Source: Novosphingobium sp. Leaf2 (lineage in GTDB: Bacteria; Pseudomonadota; Alphaproteobacteria; Sphingomonadales; Sphingomonadaceae). Taken from it: DNA of 64,000 bases. The notes under the pieces were generated by a model, which ran no database searches, was not told the origin of the DNA, and saw only the letters and a program-made list of their open reading frames with translations. The position numbers and the translations under genes are program-made. The stretch's first letter is position 1, and each line of letters opens with the position of its first letter. The stretch covers positions 131,501 through 195,500 of the forward strand of contig NZ_LMJY01000001.1 of assembly GCF_001421325.1 (NCBI RefSeq), in the 5' to 3' direction. Below are positions 18,488-27,757 of this stretch, piece by piece.

Positions 18488-19756
18488 ATGCATTCGTCCG
18501 ATTCACGTCTGAACCCGTCCGGTCGCAGCAGCGCGCTGCGTCGTTCCCGAATCGCGCGCCTGGCTGGCACGCTGGGACTTGTCGCGGCTTTGTCCGGCTG
18601 CAACACGGTCGTTCTTAACCCCGCCGGAGACGTTGCGCGCCAGCAGGGCGACCTCGTGATCGTGGCGACGCTGCTGATGCTGCTGATCGTGATCCCGGTG
18701 ATGGCGGCGGTAGTGATCTTCGCTTGGCGTTACCGTGCATCCAACAAGGTCGCGAAGTATGAGCCGCACTGGGATCACTCCACGCAATTGGAACTGCTGA
18801 TCTGGGCCGCGCCGCTGCTGATCATCATCTGCCTAGGCGCCGTGACCTGGGTGAGCACGCACTTGCTCGACCCCTATCGCACGATTGGCCGGATCGACCG
18901 GGCCACCCCGGTCAGCGCCAACGTGAAGCCGCTGGAAGTGGAAGTCGTCGCGCTCGACTGGAAATGGCTGTTCATCTATCCCGAGCAGGGCATCGCTACG
19001 GTCAACGAACTGGTGGTTCCGATCGGTCGCCCGCTGCAGTTCCGCATCACCGCCTCCAGCGTGATGAATTCGTTCTATGTGCCGGCGATGGCGGGCCAGA
19101 TCTACGCGATGCCCGGCATGGAAACGCGCCTGCACGCGGTGATGAACCAGCCCGTCCAGTCGATGGGGTTCTCCGCGAACTATTCCGGCGCCGGCTTTTC
19201 CAAGATGCGCTTTCCGATGCGCTCGGTGCCTCAGGGCGATTTCAGCCAGTGGGTGAGCGCGGTGAAGGCGGGCGGTGACAAGAACGCCGGCAACCTGGAC
19301 CGCGCCGCGTATCTGGCGCTCGAAAAGCCCAGCGAGGGCGTGCCGCCTACCCGTTATGCTGCCGTCGATCCGGCGTTGTACGGTGCCATCGTCGACATGT
19401 GTGTTGAGCCGGGCAAGATGTGCAACAGCGAGATGATGGCGATCGATGCGCGCGGCGGGCTGGGCAAGGCCGGCATTCGCAACGTCGCCATGCTGACGTA
19501 CGACAAGAACGGCCGGTCCACCGCGAGGCAGGAGAATGCCACCCCCGATGCGGCGGTGCGGCGTGAACTGGCCTGGGTCCGCGCCTTGTGCGCCCAGATG
19601 TCCGGCACGGTTCGCGATGGCTCCGTCAAGGCACCTGACGACCTGCGCAGCTTGAGCGGCGCGGGCATCGATGCACCCAAATCTATCGGCCTGACGCTGC
19701 GCGATGACAAAGCGTCGCAGCGCACCGCGCCTGTTTCCCTGATTTCCCGGAACTGA
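18488..19756 (+). CDS. cyoA: Cytochrome bo3-type quinol oxidase subunit II
   Basis: The ATG at 18488 is followed by a lipoprotein-type signal ([15 protein letters not shown]), two membrane helices (about residues 55-80 and 100-120) and a cupredoxin domain. The sequence [20 protein letters not shown] and [20 protein letters not shown] are the CyoA signatures; CuA-ligating Cys pairs are absent from the cupredoxin, which marks a quinol rather than cytochrome c oxidase. At 422 residues it is about 100 longer than E. coli CyoA, through a C-terminal tail that includes [15 protein letters not shown] with two Cys. First gene of cyoABCD-SURF1-regBA. Confidence 0.95.
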   Translation: MHSSDSRLNPSGRSSALRRSRIARLAGTLGLVAALSGCNTVVLNPAGDVARQQGDLVIVATLLMLLIVIPVMAAVVIFAWRYRASNKVAKYEPHWDHSTQLELLIWAAPLLIIICLGAVTWVSTHLLDPYRTIGRIDRATPVSANVKPLEVEVVALDWKWLFIYPEQGIATVNELVVPIGRPLQFRITASSVMNSFYVPAMAGQIYAMPGMETRLHAVMNQPVQSMGFSANYSGAGFSKMRFPMRSVPQGDFSQWVSAVKAGGDKNAGNLDRAAYLALEKPSEGVPPTRYAAVDPALYGAIVDMCVEPGKMCNSEMMAIDARGGLGKAGIRNVAMLTYDKNGRSTARQENATPDAAVRRELAWVRALCAQMSGTVRDGSVKAPDDLRSLSGAGIDAPKSIGLTLRDDKASQRTAPVSLISRN

Positions 19757-19761
19757 CTGTC

Positions 19762-21777
19762 ATGGCAATCGAAGCCGTAATCAATCATTCGCACTGGAGC
19801 CCGCTGCTGGGCCGGCTCGGCCTGGACGCGCTACCACAGGAACCCATCGTGATGGCGACCTTCGTGGTCGTGGCGCTGGGCGGCATGGCCGTGGTGGGCG
19901 CGCTCACGTATTTCAAGCTGTGGGGCTACCTTTGGAAAGAGTGGTTCACCAGCGTGGACCACAAGAAGATCGGCATCATGTACATGGTGCTGGGCCTGAT
20001 CATGTTCCTGCGCGGCTTTTCCGACGCGATCATGATGCGCATCCAGCAGGCGATCGCGTTCAACGGCTCGGAAGGCTACCTGACCGCGCATCACTACGAC
20101 CAGGTGTTCACCGCGCACGGGGTGATCATGATCTTCTTCGTGGCGATGCCCTTCGTCACCGGCCTGATGAACTACGTGGTGCCGCTGCAGATCGGTGCGC
20201 GCGACGTCAGCTTCCCGTTCCTGAATAATTTCAGCTTCTGGATGACCACGGCGGGCGCCGTGCTGGTCATGATGAGCCTGTTCATCGGCGAATTCGCGCA
20301 GACCGGGTGGCTGGCCTATCCGCCGCTGTCGAACTTGTCGTACAGTCCGTGGGTGGGGGTGGATTACTATATCTGGGCCTTGCAGATCGCGGGCGTGGGC
20401 ACGTTGCTGTCCGGCGTCAACCTGATCGCCACCATCGTCAAGATGCGTGCGCCAGGCATGACGATGATGCGCATGCCGATCTTCACCTGGACCGCGCTTT
20501 GCACCAACGTCCTGATCGTCGCCGCCTTCCCGGTGCTGACAGCGGTGATGACGATGCTGACCGCAGACCGTTACCTGGGCTTCAATTTCTTCACGAACGA
20601 CTTCGGCGGCAACCCGATGATGTACGTGAACCTGATCTGGATCTGGGGCCACCCGGAGGTTTACATCCTGATCCTGCCGCTGTTCGGCGTGTTCTCAGAA
20701 GTGACGGCCACGTTCAGCGGCAAGCGCCTGTTCGGCTATTCGTCGATGGTCTACGCCACGCTGGTCATCACCATCTTGTCGTACCTGGTGTGGTTGCACC
20801 ACTTCTTCACCATGGGCTCGGGCGCCAGCGTCAACTCGTTCTTCGGGATCACCACGATGGTCATCTCGATCCCGACCGGCGCCAAGCTGTTCAACTGGCT
20901 GTTCACGATGTATCGCGGCCGCATCCGGTTCGAACTGCCGATGATGTGGACGGTGGCGTTCATGCTCACCTTCACCGTCGGCGGGATGACCGGCGTGCTG
21001 CTCGCCGTGCCTCCGGCTGACTTCGTGCTGCACAACTCGCTGTTCCTGATCGCCCACTTCCACAACGTCATCATTGGCGGCGTGCTGTTCGGCATTTTCG
21101 CGGCGATCAACTACTGGTGGCCCAAGGCGTTCGGCTTCAAGCTGAATGAATTCTGGGGCAAGGTCAGCTTCTGGCTGTGGGTGCCCGGCTTCTGGGTCGC
21201 GTTCACCCCGCTGTACGTGCTGGGCCTGATGGGCGTGACCCGCCGCATGCGCGTGTTCGACGATCCCAGCCTGCAGATCTGGTTCGTGATCGCCGGTATA
21301 GGCGCGGCGATGATCGCAGGCGGCATCGGTGCGATGCTGGTGCAGTTCGCGGTGTCCGTGTGGAAGCGCGAGGCCCTGCGTGATGAAACCGGCGACCCCT
21401 GGGATGGCCGCACGCTGGAATGGTCCACCTCCTCGCCCCCGCCGGAATACAACTTCGCCTTCACGCCGATCGTGCACGACATTGATGCGTACGAGGACAT
21501 GAAGCGGTGCGGCGTAACCCGTCCGGTGGAGGGCTTCCTGCCGATCCACATGCCCAAGGGCACCGGCACCGGCGTGGTGCTGGCGGGCCTGTCCACGGTA
21601 ATGGGCTTTGCGATGATCTGGTACATCTGGTGGCTGGCGGCGATCGCGTTCGTTGGCATCATCGGCTATGCCATCGCGCACACCTTCAATTACAAGCGCG
21701 ACTATTACATCCCGGCCGAGAGCGTGGCCGAGACGGAAGCCGCGCGCACCCGCCAGCTCGCAGCCGCGGGAGCCTGA
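19762..21777 (+). CDS. cyoB: Cytochrome bo3-type quinol oxidase subunit I
   Basis: The 671-residue catalytic subunit reduces O2 to water at the heme-copper centre and pumps protons. The heme-copper motifs are present: [15 protein letters not shown] with the CuB His and the crosslinked Tyr, [11 protein letters not shown] with the two further CuB His, and [12 protein letters not shown] for the heme ligands. The D-channel region [19 protein letters not shown] is present. Length equals the E. coli protein closely. It begins 5 bases after cyoA, and cyoC follows after 4 bases. Confidence 0.98.
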   Translation: MAIEAVINHSHWSPLLGRLGLDALPQEPIVMATFVVVALGGMAVVGALTYFKLWGYLWKEWFTSVDHKKIGIMYMVLGLIMFLRGFSDAIMMRIQQAIAFNGSEGYLTAHHYDQVFTAHGVIMIFFVAMPFVTGLMNYVVPLQIGARDVSFPFLNNFSFWMTTAGAVLVMMSLFIGEFAQTGWLAYPPLSNLSYSPWVGVDYYIWALQIAGVGTLLSGVNLIATIVKMRAPGMTMMRMPIFTWTALCTNVLIVAAFPVLTAVMTMLTADRYLGFNFFTNDFGGNPMMYVNLIWIWGHPEVYILILPLFGVFSEVTATFSGKRLFGYSSMVYATLVITILSYLVWLHHFFTMGSGASVNSFFGITTMVISIPTGAKLFNWLFTMYRGRIRFELPMMWTVAFMLTFTVGGMTGVLLAVPPADFVLHNSLFLIAHFHNVIIGGVLFGIFAAINYWWPKAFGFKLNEFWGKVSFWLWVPGFWVAFTPLYVLGLMGVTRRMRVFDDPSLQIWFVIAGIGAAMIAGGIGAMLVQFAVSVWKREALRDETGDPWDGRTLEWSTSSPPPEYNFAFTPIVHDIDAYEDMKRCGVTRPVEGFLPIHMPKGTGTGVVLAGLSTVMGFAMIWYIWWLAAIAFVGIIGYAIAHTFNYKRDYYIPAESVAETEAARTRQLAAAGA

Positions 21778-21781
21778 CGCC

Positions 21782-22441
21782 ATGACCTCGATAACCACCA
21801 CCGCAGGTGCCCCCGGCACTGACAAGACGCTGAGCCCCGAGCAGCTGCGCGCCACGTTCTTCCAGCTGGAGGAACACCATCATCCCGAAGGCGACAGCAC
21901 GATGCTGGGCTTCTGGATGTACCTGATGAGCGATTGCCTCATCTTCGCGATGCTGTTTGCCGCTTATGGTGTGCTGGGGGGCAGCTTTGCCGCCGGGCCG
22001 GGGCCGAAGGATCTGTTCGAACTGCCGCTGGTGGCAGTGAACACCGCGATGCTGCTGTTCTCGTCCATCACGTATGGCTTTGCGATGCTGGCAATGGCGA
22101 AGAACCAGAAGGGCGCGACGATCGCCTGGCTGCTGGTCACCGCCGTGTTCGGCGCGGCATTCCTGTCGATCGAACTTTACGAATTCAGCACCCTCATCCA
22201 TGAGGGCGCGACGCCGATGCGTTCGGGCTTCCTCACCTCGTTCTTCTCGCTGGTGGGCACGCACGGGCTGCACGTGACCTTCGGTCTGATCTGGCTGTTC
22301 ACGCTGGTATCGCAGATCGCCACGAAGGGTCTGATCCCGGCCAACAAGCGGCGGCTGATGTGCCTGTCGTTGTTCTGGCACTTTCTTGACGTCATCTGGA
22401 TCGGCGTCTTCACGTTCGTGTATCTGATGGGAATGCTGTAA
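21782..22441 (+). CDS. cyoC: Cytochrome bo3-type quinol oxidase subunit III
   Basis: A 219-residue protein with five hydrophobic helices. TMLGFWMYLMSDCLIFAMLF, FLTSFFSLVGTHGLHVTFGL and LFWHFLDVIWIGVFTFVYLM are the classic subunit III segments. I use the ATG at 21782, four bases after the cyoB stop, and not the in-frame start inside cyoB. The final A of its TAA stop is the first base of the cyoD ATG. Confidence 0.97.
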   Translation: MTSITTTAGAPGTDKTLSPEQLRATFFQLEEHHHPEGDSTMLGFWMYLMSDCLIFAMLFAAYGVLGGSFAAGPGPKDLFELPLVAVNTAMLLFSSITYGFAMLAMAKNQKGATIAWLLVTAVFGAAFLSIELYEFSTLIHEGATPMRSGFLTSFFSLVGTHGLHVTFGLIWLFTLVSQIATKGLIPANKRRLMCLSLFWHFLDVIWIGVFTFVYLMGML

Positions 22442-22875
22442 TGGCCCAAACCACGCACTCGCCAACCGGCCACGCTTCGTCTGGGCAGGCCCCGTCCGCA
22501 GCGCACCCGCATCCCAACGCGGAGGATCATCACGATCTGGAGCATGGCAGCCACGGTTCCTTGCGCGAATACGCAGTGGGTTTCCTGCTGTCGGTCGTGC
22601 TCACCGCCATTCCGTTCTGGCTGGTGATGAGCGGCGCGATCCCCGATCGCCAGACCACCGCGCTGGTGATCATGGCGTTCGCGATCGTGCAGATCGTGGT
22701 CCACATGATCTACTTCCTGCACATGAACAGCAAGTCCGAGAACGGCTGGACGATGATGGCGTTGATATTCACCATCGTGGTGGTGGGGATCGCTTTGTCC
22801 GGCTCGCTGTGGGTCATGTATCACCTGAACCACAACATGATGCCGATGACCCATGATATGAGGCAGATGCCCTGA
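22441..22875 (+). CDS. cyoD: Cytochrome bo3-type quinol oxidase subunit IV
   Basis: A 144-residue protein with a His-rich N-terminal part and three membrane helices (YAVGFLLSVVLTAIPFWLVM, then LVIMAFAIVQIVVHMIYFLH, then MALIFTIVVVGIALSGSLWV), the CyoD pattern. It overlaps cyoC by one base as TAATG, which indicates translational coupling. CyoD is an assembly or stability subunit of the oxidase. cyoE is not present in the window. Confidence 0.95.
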   Translation: MAQTTHSPTGHASSGQAPSAAHPHPNAEDHHDLEHGSHGSLREYAVGFLLSVVLTAIPFWLVMSGAIPDRQTTALVIMAFAIVQIVVHMIYFLHMNSKSENGWTMMALIFTIVVVGIALSGSLWVMYHLNHNMMPMTHDMRQMP

Positions 22876-22949
22876 CCGGGACGCTCTCCGACCCGCCACG
22901 AACCACAGGCAAGGCGCGGCGGCCCATCGGGCTTGCCGCGCTTCTGCTT

Positions 22950-23612
22950 GTGGCGATCGCGCTGTTCGTCGGGCTGGGCGTCTGGCAGGTGCAGCGCCTG
23001 CACTGGAAGCATGCGCTGATCGCGCGGGTGGACGCCCGCGTGCACGCCGCACCCGTGCCGCTGCCCGGGGATGATCGTGTGCGCGCGGACGATCTTGAAT
23101 ATCTGCGGGTCCGAGTGTCCGGTGCGTACGAAGGAGATGCCACCGCGCTGGTGCGCGCCGCGACCGACTATGGCACCGGATACTGGGCGATGACGCCGCT
23201 GCGGCTGGGTGATGGCCGTCAGGTGTGGATCAACCGCGGGTTCGTGCCGGCGGGTACGAGTGCCAAGTCAGCAGGAGCATCCGCGCCGTCCGGCACGGTG
23301 ACGGTGGTCGGGTTGCTGCGGCGAAACGAGCCGGGGGGCAGCTTGCTGCAAGCCAACCGCCCGGCGGACGACCGCTGGTATTCGCGCGATGTGCAGGCGC
23401 TTGCCGCCGCTCGCCGGATCGGCCCGGTGACGCCCGCCTTCGTCGACGCCCAGCAGGAGCGCTGCATCGCGCCCGCATCAGGTAGTGTCCGTCCGATACC
23501 TGGCCTGACCCAGATCCATTTTCCTGACAATCACCTGATGTACGCGCTGACCTGGTTCACAATGGCGGCGCTATCGGCCGGCGGGCTGGTCCACGCGTGG
23601 CGGCGGGCGTGA
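22950..23612 (+). CDS. SURF1 family oxidase assembly protein
   Basis: SURF1 features are clear: an N-terminal helix ending GLGVWQVQRLHWK, the VRVSGAYEGDATALV strand, VWINRGFVPAG in the middle and a C-terminal helix HFPDNHLMYALTWFTMAALS with the family NHxxYA motif. The proteins help insert heme into subunit I. The only standard start is the GTG at 22950, but the frame is open from 22857 and the bases before the GTG encode a basic lead and more of the first helix (RRPIGLAALLL). A CTG at 22872, overlapping the cyoD stop as CTGA, would give a complete helix and 246 residues. The stop overlaps the regB ATG as TGATG. Confidence 0.88.
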   Translation: MAIALFVGLGVWQVQRLHWKHALIARVDARVHAAPVPLPGDDRVRADDLEYLRVRVSGAYEGDATALVRAATDYGTGYWAMTPLRLGDGRQVWINRGFVPAGTSAKSAGASAPSGTVTVVGLLRRNEPGGSLLQANRPADDRWYSRDVQALAAARRIGPVTPAFVDAQQERCIAPASGSVRPIPGLTQIHFPDNHLMYALTWFTMAALSAGGLVHAWRRA

Positions 23613-24949
23613 TGGAGCGGCTGGCTGCGCTGTTTGCGCCGCCAGCGCTGGCCGGCAGCGCGCCCAGCCGCTCCAGCTTCGTGCTGCTCACCCAGTTGCG
23701 CTGGATTGCGGTGTTCGGGCAACTGGCGACGATCATCGTGGTGGCGACCGTGCTGAAAGTGCGATTGCCGCTTGCGCCGCTGCTGCTGGTTCCGCTGCTG
23801 CTGATCGTCGTCAACCTGACGGTGGCTGGCATCGTCAATCGCCGCCGCGCGTTTTCCCAGCGCGAACTGTTCATGGCGCTGCTGATCGATGTGGTGGCGC
23901 TGTGCTGGCAGCTGTATTATTCGGGCGGCGCGACCAATCCGTTCACCTTCCTGTTCCTGCTGCAGATCGTGATCGGCGCGATCATCCTGGAGGCGCGGTG
24001 GAGCTGGCTGGTAGCGCTGAACGCCAGCTTATGCATGGCGCTGCTGACCTTTCGCTACAGGCCGCTGGCGCTGCCGCCTGCCTACGCCACCGACCCGTTC
24101 CAGCTCTATATCCAGGGCAGCCTGTTCTGCTTCGTGCTGGCGGCCGTTCTGCTCACCGTGTTTGTGGTGCGGCTCGATCGCAATCGCCGGGAAAGCGACG
24201 GGCAGCTGGCTGCGCTGCGCCAGCAGGCGGCGGAGGAGGATCACATCATCCGCATGGGGCTGCTGGCGTCCGGCGCCGCGCACGAACTGGGCACGCCGCT
24301 GTCGTCCATCTCGGTCATCCTGGGGGACTGGAGCCGGGAGCCAGCCATCGCCAACGATCCCGACATGGCCGCCGATCTCGCCGACGTGCGACGCGAACTG
24401 GCGCGCTGCAAGACGATCGTGTCCGGTATCCTGATGTCCGCCGGCGAAGTGCGCGGAATCGATCCGGCGGCCACCGGCGTGCGGGCCTTCATCGAAGACA
24501 TCGCCGGCGAATGGCGCGCGCGCCTGAACGGCGAAGTGCGGCTGATCGACCAGGTGGCGCAGGACGTGCCGATCATCGCCGATCCGGGCCTGCGGCAGGT
24601 CATCGGCAACGTGATCGACAATGCCGCCGAAGTCTCACCCCACCTTGTCGTGATCGAGGCGTGGCTGGAGGGCGATGGCGCCGATGCCGTGCTGGTGCTT
24701 ACCGTCAGCGATCGCGGGCCGGGCTTCCCGCCCGAGATGCTGGGGCGCATCGGTCAGCCGTATGCTTCCACCAAGGGCCGGGACGGGGGCGGTCTTGGCC
24801 TGTTCCTGGTGGTGAACGTCATCCGCAAGCTGGGCGGCAGCGTGGCGGTCGAAAATCGGCCTGGCGGCGGCGCCAGCGTGCAACTTGCCATCCCGCTTGC
24901 TACACTGGCGCTCGAACCGGCAGGAGCACGCGGTGATGATCGAACCTGA
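23612..24949 (+). CDS. regB: Redox-sensing histidine kinase, RegB/PrrB/ActS family
   Basis: The 445-residue protein has six hydrophobic helices (about residues 25-190), the GGATNPF box (residues 105-111) that in RegB binds quinone, an H-box ASGAAHELGTPLSS with the phospho-accepting His at 224, and a Cys at 266 (ELARCKTIVSG) in the same place as the redox-active Cys265 of Rhodobacter RegB. The C-terminal ATPase domain shows VIDNAAEVS and GGGLGLFLVVNVIRKLGG. RegB senses the state of the quinone pool and phosphorylates RegA. It overlaps SURF1 by one base and regA by 14 bases, so the oxidase and its probable regulator are co-transcribed. Confidence 0.94.
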   Translation: MERLAALFAPPALAGSAPSRSSFVLLTQLRWIAVFGQLATIIVVATVLKVRLPLAPLLLVPLLLIVVNLTVAGIVNRRRAFSQRELFMALLIDVVALCWQLYYSGGATNPFTFLFLLQIVIGAIILEARWSWLVALNASLCMALLTFRYRPLALPPAYATDPFQLYIQGSLFCFVLAAVLLTVFVVRLDRNRRESDGQLAALRQQAAEEDHIIRMGLLASGAAHELGTPLSSISVILGDWSREPAIANDPDMAADLADVRRELARCKTIVSGILMSAGEVRGIDPAATGVRAFIEDIAGEWRARLNGEVRLIDQVAQDVPIIADPGLRQVIGNVIDNAAEVSPHLVVIEAWLEGDGADAVLVLTVSDRGPGFPPEMLGRIGQPYASTKGRDGGGLGLFLVVNVIRKLGGSVAVENRPGGGASVQLAIPLATLALEPAGARGDDRT

Positions 24950-25496
24950 CGACACTACCGCCGCCACTACCGGGGGCGCCGCGCTGCTGATCGTGGAAGA
25001 CGATCCCACGTTCGCGCGCACCTTGCGGCGCTCGTTCGAGCGGCGGGGTTATGAGGTGGCGTCCGCGGGCAGTCCGGAAGAGGCCGAGGCGCTGTTCATG
25101 GCCCGGACTTTCGATTTCGCCGTCGTCGATCTCAAGCTGGGCGGCGCGTCCGGTCTGGTCGTGGTGGAGGCGCTGCACACACATGCACCGGAAACCCGGA
25201 TCGTGGTGCTGACCGGTTATGCCAGCATCGCCACGGCCGTGGAGGCCATCAAGCTGGGCGCTTCGCATTATCTGGCCAAGCCGTCCAACACCGATGACAT
25301 AGAGGCGGCTTTCGCCAGCGTGCGCGGGGACGCGGGCGTGCCGCTGGAAGGGCGCAAGAGCTCGATCAAGACGCTGGAGTGGGAGTACATTCACCAGACG
25401 CTGGTGGAATGCGACTTCAACATTTCCGAAACCGCGCGGCGGCTGGGCCTCCACCGCCGCACGCTGGCGCGCAAGCTGGAGAAGCGGCAGGTGTAA
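24936..25496 (+). CDS. regA: Response regulator, RegA/PrrA/ActR family
   Basis: A 186-residue regulator. The receiver domain has LIVEDDPTFARTLRR, the phospho-acceptor Asp65 in FAVVDLKLGGASG, TGYASIATAVEAIKLGA and the switch Lys in YLAKP. A linker with Pro is followed by a short Fis-type helix-turn-helix (NISETARRLGLHRRTLARKL), the hallmark of RegA. It starts at the ATG at 24936 with a CAGGAG ribosome site, overlapping the end of regB. It should control respiration and redox genes, probably including the cyo operon in front of it. Confidence 0.95.
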   Translation: MIEPDDTTAATTGGAALLIVEDDPTFARTLRRSFERRGYEVASAGSPEEAEALFMARTFDFAVVDLKLGGASGLVVVEALHTHAPETRIVVLTGYASIATAVEAIKLGASHYLAKPSNTDDIEAAFASVRGDAGVPLEGRKSSIKTLEWEYIHQTLVECDFNISETARRLGLHRRTLARKLEKRQV

Positions 25497-25563
25497 GAGG
25501 GCGCCGCGGCGCACCTGGTATGCCGCGCTGCAACATCCCGCTTGCGCAGGCGTTGCCGATAGC

Positions 25564-26019
25564 ATGCTTTTGTTCAATCGGGCTTCCCGTGCCGGCCTTC
25601 GGCAAACGGGCAACGATCATCCGGGGTTGTTCAGCCGGCGTGGCGCGGTGCTGTTTGCGCGTAACGCTGTCGCTTCGGGGGCCTGCTTCTGCCTCGACAT
25701 GGCGCTGATCTGGCTGCTGGTATCGCGCGCCGGCGTGGACAAGTTCGTGGCGGTGACGACCGGATTTCTGGTCGCCAACTCGCTCAATTACCTGCTGGCC
25801 CGGCTATGGGTGTTTCCCCACAGTGATCGCGGCATGTTCGCGGGCTATCTGTTTTATGTCGCGAATGCCTGCATCGGCCTCGCGGTCATCCTCGCCGGCT
25901 TTGCGCTGCTGACGGGCCTGCTGGGCACGCATTACCTGCTGGCGCGGGTAATCGTTTCGGTATGTGCCGGCACACTGGTGTTCGTGTTGAACGCCACCCT
26001 CAACTTTCACGAGGTGTGA
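25564..26019 (+). CDS. GtrA family membrane protein
   Basis: The 151-residue protein has four hydrophobic helices with the GtrA pattern: ARNAVASGACFCLDMALIWL, then NSLNYLLARLWVFP with the conserved Asn/Arg/Trp/Phe, and RVIVSVCAGTLVFVLNATLN near the end. GtrA-like proteins are thought to flip polyprenyl-linked sugars or support cell-wall glycosylation. No glycosyltransferase adjoins it. It lies 67 bases after regA; a hairpin follows, so it may be the last gene of that operon or stand alone. Confidence 0.85.
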   Translation: MLLFNRASRAGLRQTGNDHPGLFSRRGAVLFARNAVASGACFCLDMALIWLLVSRAGVDKFVAVTTGFLVANSLNYLLARLWVFPHSDRGMFAGYLFYVANACIGLAVILAGFALLTGLLGTHYLLARVIVSVCAGTLVFVLNATLNFHEV

Positions 26020-26051
26020 TAGTCCCAGCAGATTGACCGTGGGCAAACGAA

Positions 26052-26077
26052 AAGGCGGCTCTTTGCAAAGCCGCCTT
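26052..26077 (-). terminator. Hairpin terminator, likely bidirectional
   Basis: AAGGCGGCT (26052-26060) and AGCCGCCTT (26069-26077) form a perfect 9-bp stem with an 8-base loop between two convergent genes. On the minus strand the stem is followed by TTCGTTTG, so it best serves the M23 peptidase gene; it may also end GtrA transcription. Confidence 0.8.
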
Positions 26078-26109
26078 CCCATCCTCTCAACCAGAAATCT
26101 GTTGGCGTA

Positions 26110-26796
26110 TCAGTGCGCCGAAGCAAGGCTGGTTTGCATGTACGCGAGCGGATTAACCGCTTCGCCATCGACGCGCACTTCGTAATGGAGGTGGGGACCG
26201 GTGGAGTTCCCAGTGCTGCCTACGAAGCCGATCACATCGCCCTTGTGGACGTGCTGGCCTTCAGCAACGTTGAGGCGCGACATGTGGCCGTAACGGGTCT
26301 GCATTTCGCCGCCATGCTCAAGCGACACGAACAAGCCGTAGCCACTGAACCAGGAGGCACGGCTGACGATGCCGTCTGCGGTGGCGTAGATCGGAGTGCC
26401 GACCGGGGCGGCCAGATCGACGCCCTTGTGCTGGCGGCGACCGCCGAGAATGGGATGTTCGCGCATGCCGAAGGTGCTGGTCATGCGGTCTTGCGCGAGC
26501 GGGTTGCGGGAGGGGATGGCCACCGATGCCAGGCCACCAACGGCTGCCTTGGGCTTGGCGGCGGCAAAACCGGTTTCTTCAAAGTTCTGCCAGGAACTGA
26601 AAAGCTTGCTGAACTGTTCGTCTTCACCGCCTGCTGCAGGCTGGTTGGGCGATTGTGCGGTGCGAAGGGTGGCGGCAATATCGGCGGAGGCAGCAGCGCT
26701 GTTGGCTAGGGCCGGTTGCGCTGCGATGGAAAATCCCGCGATGGCGACGAGGCCAGTAACTGCGCGGAACTTGGCGAAAAATTTCGTTACGACCAC
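26110..26796 (-). CDS. M23 family peptidoglycan endopeptidase (LytM domain)
   Basis: The C-terminal 120 residues form a LytM domain with the zinc motifs HKGVDLAAP and GPHLHYEVRVDGEAVNP and the conserved RYGHMSRLNVAEGQHVHKGD. The N-terminus has a signal peptide (FRAVTGLVAIAGFSIAAQPALA). These enzymes cut peptidoglycan cross-bridges in the periplasm or regulate amidases. Start choice is uncertain: I use GTG at 26796 with AAGG 8 bases upstream; the frame remains open to a TTG at 26859. The 141-base gap to the next gene shows nothing else. Confidence 0.9.
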   Translation of the reverse strand: MVVTKFFAKFRAVTGLVAIAGFSIAAQPALANSAAASADIAATLRTAQSPNQPAAGGEDEQFSKLFSSWQNFEETGFAAAKPKAAVGGLASVAIPSRNPLAQDRMTSTFGMREHPILGGRRQHKGVDLAAPVGTPIYATADGIVSRASWFSGYGLFVSLEHGGEMQTRYGHMSRLNVAEGQHVHKGDVIGFVGSTGNSTGPHLHYEVRVDGEAVNPLAYMQTSLASAH

Positions 26797-26937
26797 TAGC
26801 AATACCTTGCTGTCCGCCACCTTGCGCAAGCAAGCAGCGTTATATTGAGCGCAGCACAAAGCACTGCGCCAAGAATATACTGAGATGGTCGGAACCCCCC
26901 GCCGTCTCGTGAGCAGGGTTATGCCTGCGCTGCGAAG

Positions 26938-27729
26938 TTAGGCAATAGGCGCGTAAAAATCCCGCGACAGACCGGCTGCAAGCCGCGCTGAGTCGTTGAA
27001 CGGTGGTTTAATGGTTCCCCGAAAGTAACGAAAAACTAATGATTTCCACCATTTTGCGGGGTCTTCCCCAAGCCGCGCCGCCATTTCGATGAAATGCGTT
27101 GCGCCGAATCGAACATGCACGATCTCATCGTCAAGGATTCGTTCGAGGATCGCTGCGCCCTTTTCATCGCCGGCGTGGCGGGTGCGCTCGATCGTCATCG
27201 GCGTGATATCGAGCCCGCGTGCCTCTAGCACCATTGGCACGATCGCCAGCCGCGCCCCCACGTCGTGCCGGGTCTCATACGCCGCGCTCCACAAGCCGTC
27301 GTGAGCCGGCAGGGCGCCGTAAAAGCTGCCGAGTGCCCGCAAGTGCCGTTCGATCATCGCGAAATGCATGGCTTCGTCCGCCGCCACCTTGAGAAAATCG
27401 GTGACGAAGCGCGGCCCCATGTCGGCCCCGAAGCGCCCCGCCATGTCGAGCGCGAGGTCGATCGCCACAAATTCGATATGCGCCAGGGCATGCCACAAGG
27501 CGATGCGCCCGCGCTGCGATCCGCCCTTGCCGCGCCGGGGCATGCGGGCCGGGGGCAGCAGTTCGGGTCGCTCCGGGCGGCCGGGCACGTCGGGCATCGC
27601 AGTTTCGAACGCAAAGTCCAGCCGGCCCAGGCGCCAGTCACGCGCTGCCTTGCGCGCGGCCATCACCTTGGCGCGCGGATCGCATTCGTGCAGCGCAGCG
27701 GCGATGGCTGCGGAAACGGAAGGTTGCAT
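26938..27729 (-). CDS. DUF455 ferritin-like protein
   Basis: A 263-residue, mostly helical protein. HIEFVAIDLALDMA, DEAMHFAMIERHLRALG and DDEIVHVRFGATHF provide spaced Glu/His pairs like the di-iron site of ferritin-like proteins; this matches DUF455. Members are uncharacterised, with suggestions of hydroxylase or metal-storage roles. It follows bcp after 28 bases on the same strand, so glnE-bcp-DUF455 may be one transcript and an oxidative-stress link is possible but unproven. Confidence 0.85.
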   Translation of the reverse strand: MQPSVSAAIAAALHECDPRAKVMAARKAARDWRLGRLDFAFETAMPDVPGRPERPELLPPARMPRRGKGGSQRGRIALWHALAHIEFVAIDLALDMAGRFGADMGPRFVTDFLKVAADEAMHFAMIERHLRALGSFYGALPAHDGLWSAAYETRHDVGARLAIVPMVLEARGLDITPMTIERTRHAGDEKGAAILERILDDEIVHVRFGATHFIEMAARLGEDPAKWWKSLVFRYFRGTIKPPFNDSARLAAGLSRDFYAPIA

Positions 27730-27757
27730 AGCCTGGGGTCTGCCGGGTGATGGCTGC

